NCBI GenBank assembly: GCA_014204435.1
Contig: JACHLF010000013.1
Coordinates: 24,899-88,898, forward strand
Reading direction: 5' to 3'
Source of the DNA: Mycobacteroides chelonae
GTDB lineage: Bacteria > Actinomycetota > Actinomycetes > Mycobacteriales > Mycobacteriaceae
Length of the DNA: 64,000 bases
This document shows positions 50,463 through 58,666 of this stretch, one piece after another. Position 1 is the first letter of the stretch. Every line of letters begins with the position of its first letter. Under the pieces are notes generated by a model. It searched no databases. It was not told the DNA's origin and worked only from the letters and a program-made list of their open reading frames with translations. A program made the translations under genes and the position numbers.

Positions 50463-51711
50463 GCCCGTTCTCGCGGGTGGCGATCGCGGTGAGGTCGACG
50501 GTGGCGGCCGCTTTGTGCAGGCACTCCTGCCATTCGGCGTCGACATTCGAATCGGCGGTGATGCCGCCGCCCACACCGAGCACCGCGGAGCCGTCGGGTG
50601 CGATTTCCACGGTGCGGATCGCGACGTTGAGTTCCAGGCCCGCCGCAGGCGAGAGCATGCCCACGGTGCCGCAGTACACCCCGCGATGATCCGACTCCCA
50701 GCGGCGCAGCAGTTGGCGTGCTCGGGTCTTCGGTGTTCCGGTGACCGAGGCGGGGGGGAACGCGGCCGCCAGCAGGTCTGTCGCGGTCGCTTCCAGGGGC
50801 ACCTTTGCCGCGACGGTCGAAACCAGATGCCACACACCGGGCGCCGGATGGACGGCGAGAAGTTCGGGGACGGTGACCGTTCCGGTGTCGGCGATGCGCC
50901 CGAGGTCGTTGCGCACCAGGTCGGTGATCATGATGTTCTCGGCGACATCCTTGATCGACGTTAACAGCGCGGAGGGATCTTCGGTTGCCGCCAGTGTGCC
51001 CTTGATCGGGCTGGAGTAGACATCGGTGCCGTTGCGCCGCAAGAACAATTCGGGCGACAAGGAGGCCACGGCGCCCCAGTCTCCAGAGACGAAGGCGGCC
51101 CGGGCGGGTGCGGTCCGGGTGACCGCGTCGGCGAAGAAGTCCACCGCATCACCTGTCAACGTGCCGCGAAACTGCGTGCACACACACGCCTGGTACACCT
51201 CGCCGGCTGCGATGGCATCCAGGCAGCGGACGACGGCTCCTCGGTGGTGTTCACGATCGGGTGCGGTCCAGTCGATGAACCACGGCGCCGGATCGCACGG
51301 GCGCATCAGTGCATGCAGTAGCCACTCCGGGCAGTCCTGATCCAGAAGGCTTTCATACCACCAGCATTCGTCTTCATCGAGGCGTAGCACCGCGTCGGTC
51401 CAACCCCCGGCCGCGGCTGGTAGTCGGGGAGCCCTGCCCGCTGCGGCCAGATCCGGGTATCCCAGATATCCGACCCATCCACCTCCCACTGCGTCCGGCG
51501 GCGCCGCGTCCCAATGTGAATCCTTGCCGTTGAAGGCCTTTCGTGGCAGCACCGGCCGTGCGGACAACGACGGCGCGATGACGGCCCGTGAACCGAACCA
51601 CGAACCGATCAACGCGGCGGGCGCGGGTTGTCGCGCCTCGCGCGCAGTCGCGGCCAGCGATCGCAGCACCGCCGACGGCGCGCCGAGACCACCGAGCTGC
51701 TGGACGCGCAT
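50446..51711 (-). CDS. pabB: Aminodeoxychorismate synthase component I
   Basis: 421 residues. Chorismate-utilising enzyme for p-aminobenzoate and folate. Conserved C-terminal half: EVYQACVCTQFRG, YSSPIKGTLAATED, DLVRNDLGRIADTGTV, PPASVTGTPKTRA and GVGGGITADS. The PIKGT motif is the ADC synthase type. The N-terminal half is shorter than in M. tuberculosis. ATG 51711 begins 5 bp after a GNAT relic, so its promoter may lie in the relic. Confidence 0.93.
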   Translation of the reverse strand: MRVQQLGGLGAPSAVLRSLAATAREARQPAPAALIGSWFGSRAVIAPSLSARPVLPRKAFNGKDSHWDAAPPDAVGGGWVGYLGYPDLAAAGRAPRLPAAAGGWTDAVLRLDEDECWWYESLLDQDCPEWLLHALMRPCDPAPWFIDWTAPDREHHRGAVVRCLDAIAAGEVYQACVCTQFRGTLTGDAVDFFADAVTRTAPARAAFVSGDWGAVASLSPELFLRRNGTDVYSSPIKGTLAATEDPSALLTSIKDVAENIMITDLVRNDLGRIADTGTVTVPELLAVHPAPGVWHLVSTVAAKVPLEATATDLLAAAFPPASVTGTPKTRARQLLRRWESDHRGVYCGTVGMLSPAAGLELNVAIRTVEIAPDGSAVLGVGGGITADSNVDAEWQECLHKAAATVDLTAIATRENGLKPAL

Positions 51712-51715
51712 CGGT

Positions 51716-51948
51716 CTAGTTTCGCAGATCCTTCACGAGGATCGCGCGGGTGTACGGCAGGGAGAAGCCCTGCCGCTGGGTGTTCTGTTGGGGGCTGGGT
51801 GGTGACCGCCGAACCCGAGTCCTGCGATCTTGTTCATGGGCGAGTCCGGGCCGGCATACGCCGCGACGCCGCCCGCCAACGAGATCACCAGGGCGTCATC
51901 GCGCCGCGCGATTCCGGCCGTGTCGATGTCACACAACACGCGGGCCAT
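51716..51948 (-). pseudogene. GNAT acetyltransferase remnant with internal deletion
   Basis: From ATG 51948 the frame gives MARVLCDIDTAGIARRDDAL, then AGPDSPMNKIAGLGFGG, the opening of a GNAT protein. The last 55 bp, in another frame, give RQGFSLPYTRAILVKDLRN and a stop, the typical GNAT C-terminus. The acetyl-CoA-binding middle (roughly 200 residues) is gone. Same architecture as the sfnG relic. Confidence 0.65.
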
Positions 51949-51980
51949 TGTTTCCGATCACCTGCCGGCACCGCTACCGG

Positions 51981-52874
51981 TTATCTGCTGATGTGGCGCA
52001 CGGTTTCGGCGGTGGCCAGCTTGTCGGGGTTGCGGATGGCGAAAACATGAGCCACCTTGCCGTCCGCGATCGACAGGGCCAGTACCGCGTCGAGACGTCC
52101 TTCGCTGTAAATACGCAGGGCGGGTGTGCTGTTGTAGGTGCTCAGCTCCATGCGGACATCGGGGAACGACGCGGCGGCCCGCGACAGCCCGATGGCGACG
52201 CGCGCCACTCTGTCGGCTCCGCACACCGGACGCCGTGCCGCGCTGACCTTGCCGCCGCCGTCGGACGTCCACACCGCATCGGGAGCCAGCATTTCCACCA
52301 GTGCGTCGACGTCGCCGCCCGCGGCCGCCAACAGGAACTTGGTGGTCAGTTCCTCAGCCTGCTGACCGGTCGGGGTGAACCGGCGCCGTCGTGACTGGAC
52401 ATGCTCGCGGGCGCGGTGCGCCATCTGACGCACCGTGGCCTCGGATTTGCACACGGTGGAAGCGATCTCGCTGTAGTCGAAGTCGAATACCTCACGCATC
52501 ACAAACACGGCGCGCTCGTCCGGTGCCAGGGTCTCCAACACCACGAGCATTGCCATCGAGACCGACTCGGCCAGTACCACGTCGGCTGAAGCGTCGTCCT
52601 CGGCGACCCGCATGGGTTCGGGCAGCCACGGGCCCACGTACTCCTCGCGCCGACGGCGGTTGGCGCGCAGTGTATTCAGGGCCTGTCGGCTGACGATCTG
52701 GGCCAGATAGGCCTTGGTGTCAGTGACCGTGTTCAGGTCTACCTGCGCCCACCGCAGGTAGCTCTCCTGTAGTACGTCATCGGCTTCCGTTGCGGAGCCC
52801 AGCATTTCGTACGCGATGGTGAACAGCAGCGGGCGCAGGTGGGTGAACAGCTCGGCGTGAGCGGAGTCGGGCAC
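51981..52874 (-). CDS. ECF41-type sigma factor with C-terminal SnoaL domain
   Basis: About 297 residues (SigJ-like). Sigma2 (about 10-75), sigma4 (about 110-165, FDFDYSEIASTVCKSEATVR) and a fused NTF2-like domain (about 175-290). All three ECF41 hallmark motifs are present: WLPEP near 83, DGGGK near 206 and NPDKL near 283. The C-terminal domain modulates activity, replacing an anti-sigma factor. GTG 52874 begins 2 bp after the oxidoreductase stop. The longer open frame upstream is not coding. Confidence 0.93.
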   Translation of the reverse strand: MPDSAHAELFTHLRPLLFTIAYEMLGSATEADDVLQESYLRWAQVDLNTVTDTKAYLAQIVSRQALNTLRANRRRREEYVGPWLPEPMRVAEDDASADVVLAESVSMAMLVVLETLAPDERAVFVMREVFDFDYSEIASTVCKSEATVRQMAHRAREHVQSRRRRFTPTGQQAEELTTKFLLAAAGGDVDALVEMLAPDAVWTSDGGGKVSAARRPVCGADRVARVAIGLSRAAASFPDVRMELSTYNSTPALRIYSEGRLDAVLALSIADGKVAHVFAIRNPDKLATAETVRHISR

Positions 52875-52876
52875 CG

Positions 52877-54037
52877 CTATGCCCGCGCCTTGAGGGCTTC
52901 GGCGCGCTTCCCGCCCTGCGGCCAGAAGTACCAGGTGGGGTGCTTGGCGGCGGTCGCCAGGATGGAAAGCGTTCCGTTGCACACCATCTCCTTGATGGCT
53001 GCGCCGGTGCGTCCGCCCACATACAGCTTGCGGGGAGTGTCGTCGGAGTGGCTCACCTGGATGACCGCTGCGCGCCGTCCGATGCTGACGTTCTGCCCGG
53101 TGAAGATCTGGGTCCGTGGTTCGGGTTGTAGGCCGTCGATTAGAGCGAGCACCGTCTTGACGGCGCGCGCCGCCAAGGGACCGGCGGCCTGGCAGCTCAT
53201 GCGCAGCGGCACGCCCGACGGGCTGGCGGCGTCGCCGGCGGCGATGACGCGGGGATTGTCGACGCTCACCAGGGTCTCGTCGGTGAGCAGCCGGCCCAGG
53301 TCGTCGGTGCTCAACCCGCTGTCGGCGGCCAGCCGCGGCACGTCGAATCCCGCGGTCCACACCGTCAGCGCGCTCGCCAGCACGCGTCCCTCGGACAGGG
53401 TCACCGAGTCTTCGTCGACGCGAACCACCGTGGCCGGCGCCAGCACGTCGACGCCCAGCTTGTCTAGGTGCTTGGCCGCGGCGCGGCGGGCCGGTTCGCC
53501 GAGTGAGGGGAGCAACTGCGCGCCGCAGATCAGGGTCACGCCGCGGCGGCCGGCTTCGGCGAGCTCGCCGGCCAGCTCCACACCGGTGAGGCCCGCGCCG
53601 ACGACCACGATGGGTGCATCCGGAGCCAGCCGCTCATACCGCGCGCGCACCTGCTGGGCGTGCTCGAACTCGTTGATGGACAACGCATGTTCGGCCACTC
53701 CCGGCACATGGGGAGTCGTCGACGTACTTCCGACGGCGTAGACCAGATAGTCATACGGCAGCACCGCACCCGAGGCGAGTTCCAGTTTCTGAGCGTCGGC
53801 GTCGATATGGGTGACTTTGTCGACCGCCAGCTGGATCGCCGGATTGAGCAGCTTGTCGTATTCGGCCGTCGCGGTGCTGTTCCCGGCGACCAGTTGATGC
53901 AGGCGGATACGTTCGACGAAGTGCGGTCGGGGGTTCACGAGGGTCACGGTCAAGTTCTTGTTGGCGAGCAGTTGATTGGCCGCCAGGGTTCCCGCGTAGC
54001 CTCCGCCGATCACGATCACCCGGGTGTTCTCGGTCAT
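52877..54037 (-). CDS. FAD-dependent pyridine nucleotide-disulfide oxidoreductase (NDH-2-like)
   Basis: 386 residues with FAD loop VIVIGGGYAGTLAANQLL, NAD loop IVVVGAGLTGVELAGELAEA and FAD-phosphate motif VIAAGDAAS near 266. ECF41 genes are typically next to such redox proteins or carboxymuconolactone decarboxylases, and the pair is co-transcribed here. The electron acceptor is unknown. An ECF41-like promoter lies 36 bp upstream. Confidence 0.9.
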   Translation of the reverse strand: MTENTRVIVIGGGYAGTLAANQLLANKNLTVTLVNPRPHFVERIRLHQLVAGNSTATAEYDKLLNPAIQLAVDKVTHIDADAQKLELASGAVLPYDYLVYAVGSTSTTPHVPGVAEHALSINEFEHAQQVRARYERLAPDAPIVVVGAGLTGVELAGELAEAGRRGVTLICGAQLLPSLGEPARRAAAKHLDKLGVDVLAPATVVRVDEDSVTLSEGRVLASALTVWTAGFDVPRLAADSGLSTDDLGRLLTDETLVSVDNPRVIAAGDAASPSGVPLRMSCQAAGPLAARAVKTVLALIDGLQPEPRTQIFTGQNVSIGRRAAVIQVSHSDDTPRKLYVGGRTGAAIKEMVCNGTLSILATAAKHPTWYFWPQGGKRAEALKARA

Positions 54038-54072
54038 TTCGGTGACTTCCTTTCCGTCGCTGATGCCCTTAA

Positions 54073-54099
54073 GACACCGCGGCGACGAAATCTGTGACA
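54073..54099 (-). promoter_or_regulatory. ECF41-type promoter
   Basis: On the minus strand TGTCACA (54093-54099), 16 nt, then TGTC (54073-54076). The known ECF41 target is TGTCACA with a CGTC-like -10, so this matches fully at -35 and 3 of 4 at -10. Predicts autoregulation of the oxidoreductase-sigma operon. Confidence 0.65.
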
Positions 54100-54123
54100 G
54101 ACCGTGACCGGGATCACTTTCCC

Positions 54124-55674
54124 CTACTTGGGCACCTGATATTTCGGGAACACACCCGTCGGCGCGGGCAGGCTGACGCCGGGCTTCAACCGCGTGCCGA
54201 TGGCCGTGAAGTCCCGCTGATCTTCGGACTGGCCCAGCAGGTCCAGCAGCTTAGCCGCGGAATCCGGCATCACCGGCTGCACCAGCAGCGCCACGATCCG
54301 CACCACCTCCAGCGTCGTGTACAGGACCGTGCCGAATCGCTGCTTGTCGGACGCACTTTCGCTCTTGCCCAGCACCCACGGCTCCTGCGCCGAGAAGTAC
54401 CGGTTGCTCGCGCCCAACACCTGCCAGATCGCCTCCAGAGCGAGATGCATCGCGGGAACGTCGAAGTGCGTGCGGGCCTGCTCCAGCAGCGCGTCGGCGG
54501 CTGACAGCAATGCGGTGTCCTCGGCGCTGAATTCACCCGGCTCGGGCACGATGCCCTCGAGATTCTTGGCGACCATCGACAGCGACCGCTGCGCGAGGTT
54601 ACCCAGCTCGTTGGCCAGATCGGCGTTGATCCGCCCGATGAGCCCCTCCTCGGTGTAGCTGCCGTCCTGGCCAAAGGGGACCTCACGCAGCAGGAAGTAG
54701 CGAACCTGGTCCAGCCCGAAGGTGTTGATGAGATTGATCGGATCGACCACGTTCCCGATCGACTTGCTCATCTTCTCGCCCTTGTTGGTCAGGAAGCCGT
54801 GCGCGAAAACCCGCTGGGGCAGCTCGATTCCGGCAGACATGAGGAAGGCGGGCCAGTACACGGTGTGAAACCGGATGATGTCCTTGCCGATCATGTGCAC
54901 GTTGGCGGGCCAGTAGCGGCCGAACAGCGCGCAGTCCGTATCGGGGTAGCCGACCCCCGTCAGGTAGTTGGTGAGCGCGTCGACCCACACGTACATGACG
55001 TGTTCGGGATTGTCGGGCACCGGTACGCCCCAGTCGAAGGTGGTGCGGGAGATGGATAGGTCGCGCAGCCCACCGGAGACAAAACTGACCACCTCGTTGC
55101 GCCGCGCATCCGGGCCGATGAACTCCGGATGGGCTGCGTAGTGCGCCAGCAGCTTGTCTTGATAGGCCGAGAGCCTGAAGAAGTAGGAATGCTCTTCGGT
55201 CCAGTCGACCGGGGTGCCTGTCGCGGTCGCGGTGCGGGTGCCGTCGGGGGCGACGGTGGTTTCGGCGTCGGTGTAGTACGCCTCATCGCGCACCGAGTAC
55301 CAGCCGGAGTAGGTGTCCAGATAAATGTCACCGTTGTTGGCCATCTTGCGCCAGATCGCCTTGGAGGCCTCGTAGTGATCCGGGTCGGTGGTGCGGATGA
55401 ACCGGTCCAACGAGATGTTGAGTGTGCGCTGCAGCGCCTCGAATACGTCGGAGTTGCGCCGGGCGAGCTGCGCCGTCGGGATTCCGGCCGCCGCTGCCGT
55501 CTGCGCCACCTTCAAACCGTGCTCGTCCGTCCCAGTGAGGTAGCGCACGTCGAAGCCGTCCAGCCGTTTGAAACGGGCGACCGAGTCGGTCGCGACGTAT
55601 TCATATGCGTGTCCGATGTGCGGCTCGCCGTTTGGATACGCGATGGCGGTGGTGATGTAGAAGGGATCAGCCAT
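54124..55674 (-). CDS. metG: Methionyl-tRNA synthetase
   Basis: 516 residues from ATG 55674 (MADPFYITTAIAYPNGEPHI). HIGH motif 19-22, KMSKS near 299, and anticodon-binding helical domain (about 360-500). No C-terminal EMAP-like extension. The open frame continues upstream across tatD but is not coding there. Divergent from tatD. Confidence 0.97.
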   Translation of the reverse strand: MADPFYITTAIAYPNGEPHIGHAYEYVATDSVARFKRLDGFDVRYLTGTDEHGLKVAQTAAAAGIPTAQLARRNSDVFEALQRTLNISLDRFIRTTDPDHYEASKAIWRKMANNGDIYLDTYSGWYSVRDEAYYTDAETTVAPDGTRTATATGTPVDWTEEHSYFFRLSAYQDKLLAHYAAHPEFIGPDARRNEVVSFVSGGLRDLSISRTTFDWGVPVPDNPEHVMYVWVDALTNYLTGVGYPDTDCALFGRYWPANVHMIGKDIIRFHTVYWPAFLMSAGIELPQRVFAHGFLTNKGEKMSKSIGNVVDPINLINTFGLDQVRYFLLREVPFGQDGSYTEEGLIGRINADLANELGNLAQRSLSMVAKNLEGIVPEPGEFSAEDTALLSAADALLEQARTHFDVPAMHLALEAIWQVLGASNRYFSAQEPWVLGKSESASDKQRFGTVLYTTLEVVRIVALLVQPVMPDSAAKLLDLLGQSEDQRDFTAIGTRLKPGVSLPAPTGVFPKYQVPK

Positions 55675-55716
55675 AGTGGCTGCCACTTTATCTATCCCAA
55701 TAGAATCGATATCACC

Positions 55717-56592
55717 ATGACGCCCGGCCACAAACGGCAAGCCCCGCCCGACCCCGAGCCGCTCGCGCCTCTCATCGACGCCCACACCCATCTGGATGCC
55801 TGTGGTGCCGTCACCGCTGAGGACGTGCGCGCCATGGTCGATCACGCCGAGTCTGTCGGTGTGGGACGCGTGGTGACGGTGGCCGACGACCTTGATTCGG
55901 CCCGATGGGCGGTGTCGGCCGCTGCCGCCGATCCACGCGTGTACGCCGCCGTGGCGCTGCATCCGACGCGTGCGGGCGACCTGACCGAGGATGCACGCGC
56001 CGAACTGGAGAAGCTGGCCGCCCACCCCCGCGTGGTGGCGATCGGGGAGACCGGTTTGGACCTGTATTGGCCGGGCCGTTTGGAGGGCTGTGCGGAGCCT
56101 GCGGTGCAACGCGAAGCATTTGCTTGGCATATCGAGCTGGCTAAGCGGACGGGCAAGCCGTTGATGATTCACAACCGCGATGCCGACGCCGACGTGCTCG
56201 ATGTACTCAAAGCGGAGGGCGCGCCGGGCTCGGTTATCTTCCACTGTTTCTCGTCGGACGCCGAGATGGCGAAAAAGTGCGTCGCTGAGGGTTGGATTCT
56301 GAGTCTGTCGGGAACGGTGAGTTTCAAGAACGCGCGCGCCCTGCGGGAGGCCGCCGCGCTCATTCCCGACCAACAACTGCTGGTAGAGACCGATGCGCCC
56401 TACCTGACACCGCACCCCTATCGGGGTGCTCCCAATGAGCCGTACTGCCTGCCCTATACCGTCCGTGCCCTTGCGGAAGTAACTGGGCGAACTGCCGAGC
56501 GGTTAGCGAACGCCTCGTCTGCGACGGCTTCGGCGGTGTTCAAGATCGTTGATGAGTTGCCCCCACGCGAGGCTTTCGTTACCGTGTCGTGA
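55717..56592 (+). CDS. tatD: TatD-family metal-dependent DNase
   Basis: 291 residues, amidohydrolase fold: IDAHTHLDACG, AIGETGLDLYWPGR, MIHNRDADADV, HCFSSDAEMA and VETDAPYLTP carry the metal ligands. ATG 55717 follows TAGAAT (55701-55706) by 10 nt. First gene of a tatD-rpfB-ksgA series with overlapping stops and starts, as in Rv1008-Rv1010. Confidence 0.95.
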   Translation: MTPGHKRQAPPDPEPLAPLIDAHTHLDACGAVTAEDVRAMVDHAESVGVGRVVTVADDLDSARWAVSAAAADPRVYAAVALHPTRAGDLTEDARAELEKLAAHPRVVAIGETGLDLYWPGRLEGCAEPAVQREAFAWHIELAKRTGKPLMIHNRDADADVLDVLKAEGAPGSVIFHCFSSDAEMAKKCVAEGWILSLSGTVSFKNARALREAAALIPDQQLLVETDAPYLTPHPYRGAPNEPYCLPYTVRALAEVTGRTAERLANASSATASAVFKIVDELPPREAFVTVS

Positions 56593-57803
56593 TCAATGAG
56601 GATGATTATCAGCCGGGTTTCGCCGCACGAATTCCGGTATCGAGGCTCCGAAACGAACGCAGGAAACCCCTACTCGTGAATGTACTGACGAAGCTCAACG
56701 CAACGCGATCGCCCTTGCTACGCGCCCTTGTGGCCGCCCTGCTGGTGGTGATCGGCGCGGGCGGCGGCTACGCCATCGCCGCGCACAAGACACTCACTCT
56801 CAACGTCGACGGGAACGCCTTGACGGTTACGACCGTCAAGTCACAGGTGTCCGAAGTCCTCGCCGACTACGGATACGCGCTGTCCGACCGCGACGATGTC
56901 GCCCCCGCCAAGCACGATTCGGTGCGCAACGGCGACACCATCGTCCTCAAGCGTTCGCGCCCGCTGGACATCTCCGTGGACGGGCAGGGCACCCAGCAGG
57001 TGTGGACCACCGCCAGCACGGTGAACGACGCGCTGTCGCAGTTGTCGATGACCGACACCGCCCCGACCGCCGCCACCCGTGGCAGCCGCCTCCCGCTGGA
57101 GGGCATGTCGCTGGCCGTGGTGAGCGCCAAGACCGTGCAGCTGAACGACGGCGGAGTGATCAGCACGCCGCGCATCGCCGCCCCCACGGTGGGCAAGCTC
57201 CTGGAGGCCACCGGGAACCCGCTGCAGCAGTTCGACACCGTCGATCCCGTGCCGAGCACCCCGGTGACCGCGGGCATGCCGATCACCGTCACCCGGATTC
57301 GGGTCAGCCAGGTCACCGAGCAGGCCGCATTGGCGCCGACGCCGCAGAAGATCGAAGACCCCGAGATGAACATGAGTCGCTCGGTGGTCCAGGATCCGGG
57401 CGCGCCCGGTACCCAGGACATCGTCTACTCGGTGCTGACTGTCAACGGCAAGGAGACCGGTCGCATGCCGGTGTCCAACAACGTGTTGACCCCTGCCCGT
57501 GATTCGGTGCTGCGCGTGGGCGCCAAGCCCGGCACCGAGGTGCCGAGCGTGACGCGCGGTGGGGCTTGGGACGCGCTTGCCCAGTGTGAGGCCGGTGGTA
57601 ACTGGGCCATCAACACCGGCAACGGCTTCTACGGCGGTGTGCAGTTCGACTTCGGCACCTGGTTGGCTCACGGTGGCGGCAAGTACGCACCGCGTGCGGA
57701 TCTCGCGACGCGCGAGGAGCAGATCGCGATCGCCGAGAAGACATTGGCTGCCCAGGGCTGGGGCGCCTGGCCGGTGTGCAGCGCTAGAGTTGGTGCCCGC
57801 TGA
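56589..57803 (+). CDS. rpfB: Resuscitation-promoting factor RpfB, without lipobox cysteine
   Basis: 404 residues: cytoplasmic lead (about 1-45), one transmembrane or signal helix (about 46-64), three DUF348 repeats (about 70-265), a G5 domain (about 265-320) and a catalytic Rpf domain (about 322-404) with Glu334 in CEAGGNWAINTGNG. Cleaves peptidoglycan to reactivate dormant cells. M. tuberculosis RpfB has a Cys after AVAA; here the same place reads AIAAHK, so lipidation is unlikely. GTG 56589 overlaps tatD; GTG 56676 is an alternative start. Confidence 0.95.
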   Translation: MINEDDYQPGFAARIPVSRLRNERRKPLLVNVLTKLNATRSPLLRALVAALLVVIGAGGGYAIAAHKTLTLNVDGNALTVTTVKSQVSEVLADYGYALSDRDDVAPAKHDSVRNGDTIVLKRSRPLDISVDGQGTQQVWTTASTVNDALSQLSMTDTAPTAATRGSRLPLEGMSLAVVSAKTVQLNDGGVISTPRIAAPTVGKLLEATGNPLQQFDTVDPVPSTPVTAGMPITVTRIRVSQVTEQAALAPTPQKIEDPEMNMSRSVVQDPGAPGTQDIVYSVLTVNGKETGRMPVSNNVLTPARDSVLRVGAKPGTEVPSVTRGGAWDALAQCEAGGNWAINTGNGFYGGVQFDFGTWLAHGGGKYAPRADLATREEQIAIAEKTLAAQGWGAWPVCSARVGAR

Positions 57804-58663
57804 CCATCAGGCTGCTCGGCCGTACCGAGATCCGACAACTGGCTAAGGATCTCGATTTCCGACCGACGAAGACGCTGGGCCAGAACTTTGTTCACGACGC
57901 CAACACCATTCGCCGGATTGTCTCGGCGTCGGGCGTCGGCAAGGGGGACCACGTCATCGAGGTGGGTCCCGGTCTGGGCTCGTTGACACTGGGTTTGCTC
58001 GACAAGGGCACCGCGGTGACTGCGGTCGAGGTGGATCCCGTACTGGCACGCCGTCTGCCGACCACCATCAAGGAACATTCGCACAGTGAGTTCAACCGGT
58101 TTTCGGTGATTCACCAGGACGTTCTGAACCTGACCCCCGCCGATGTTCAGGGCGAGCCGACGGCGATGGTGGCCAACCTGCCCTACAACGTTGCGGTGCC
58201 GGCACTGCTGCGAATCCTGACCGAATTCGACTCGGTGAAAACCATTTTGGTGATGGTTCAGTCCGAGGTAGCCGACCGGCTGACTGCCGAGCCGGGCTCG
58301 CGTATCTACGGGGTGCCGAGCGTCAAGGTGCGTTATTTCGGCAAGGTGAAGCGCCTCGGCACGGTGTCGCCTGCGGTGTTCTGGCCGATCCCACGGGTGT
58401 ACTCGGGTCTGGTGCGCATCGATCGCCACGCCGACGCGGTATGGCCTTCGGATGCCGGCTTCCGCAAGGAACTGTTCGATCTCGTCGATATCTCATTTGC
58501 GCAGCGTCGCAAGACGTCTCGCAACGCGTTCGCCGAATGGGCGGGCTCGGGTGACGAGTCGGCACGCCGTCTGCTGGCGGCCAGCATCGACCCGGCTCGT
58601 CGTGGTGAGACGTTGGACGTCGCCGACTTCGCGCGCCTGCTGGAGCGCTCGGCGATCGTCTAG
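57800..58663 (+). CDS. ksgA: 16S rRNA dimethyladenosine transferase, apparent CTG start
   Basis: Dimethylates A1518/A1519 of 16S rRNA. From CTG 57800, 287 residues: TIRLLGRTEIRQLAKDLDFR, LGQNFVHDANTIRR, motif I VIEVGPGLGSLTL, NLPYNVAVPALL. The frame has no ATG, GTG or TTG between an upstream TAG and the GTG at 57962, which would begin inside motif I and cannot be the start. CTG overlaps the rpfB stop as CTGA, mirroring the GTGA/ATGA junctions elsewhere. The conserved TIRLLGRTEIR begins right after it. Confidence 0.92.
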   Translation: MTIRLLGRTEIRQLAKDLDFRPTKTLGQNFVHDANTIRRIVSASGVGKGDHVIEVGPGLGSLTLGLLDKGTAVTAVEVDPVLARRLPTTIKEHSHSEFNRFSVIHQDVLNLTPADVQGEPTAMVANLPYNVAVPALLRILTEFDSVKTILVMVQSEVADRLTAEPGSRIYGVPSVKVRYFGKVKRLGTVSPAVFWPIPRVYSGLVRIDRHADAVWPSDAGFRKELFDLVDISFAQRRKTSRNAFAEWAGSGDESARRLLAASIDPARRGETLDVADFARLLERSAIV

Positions 58664-58666
58664 GTT

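Noticed and set aside
52875..53360. N-terminal extension of the ECF41 sigma factor frame
   Set aside because: Antisense-like Arg-rich composition within the oxidoreductase gene; GTG 52874 gives the normal sigma2 start.
55129..55716. Long in-frame extension upstream of tatD
   Set aside because: It runs antisense through metG. The amidohydrolase fold starts after ATG 55717, which has a good -10 upstream.
55675..56415. Extended metG frame reaching into tatD
   Set aside because: Known MetRS start MADPFYITT lies at 55674; the extension is antisense to tatD.
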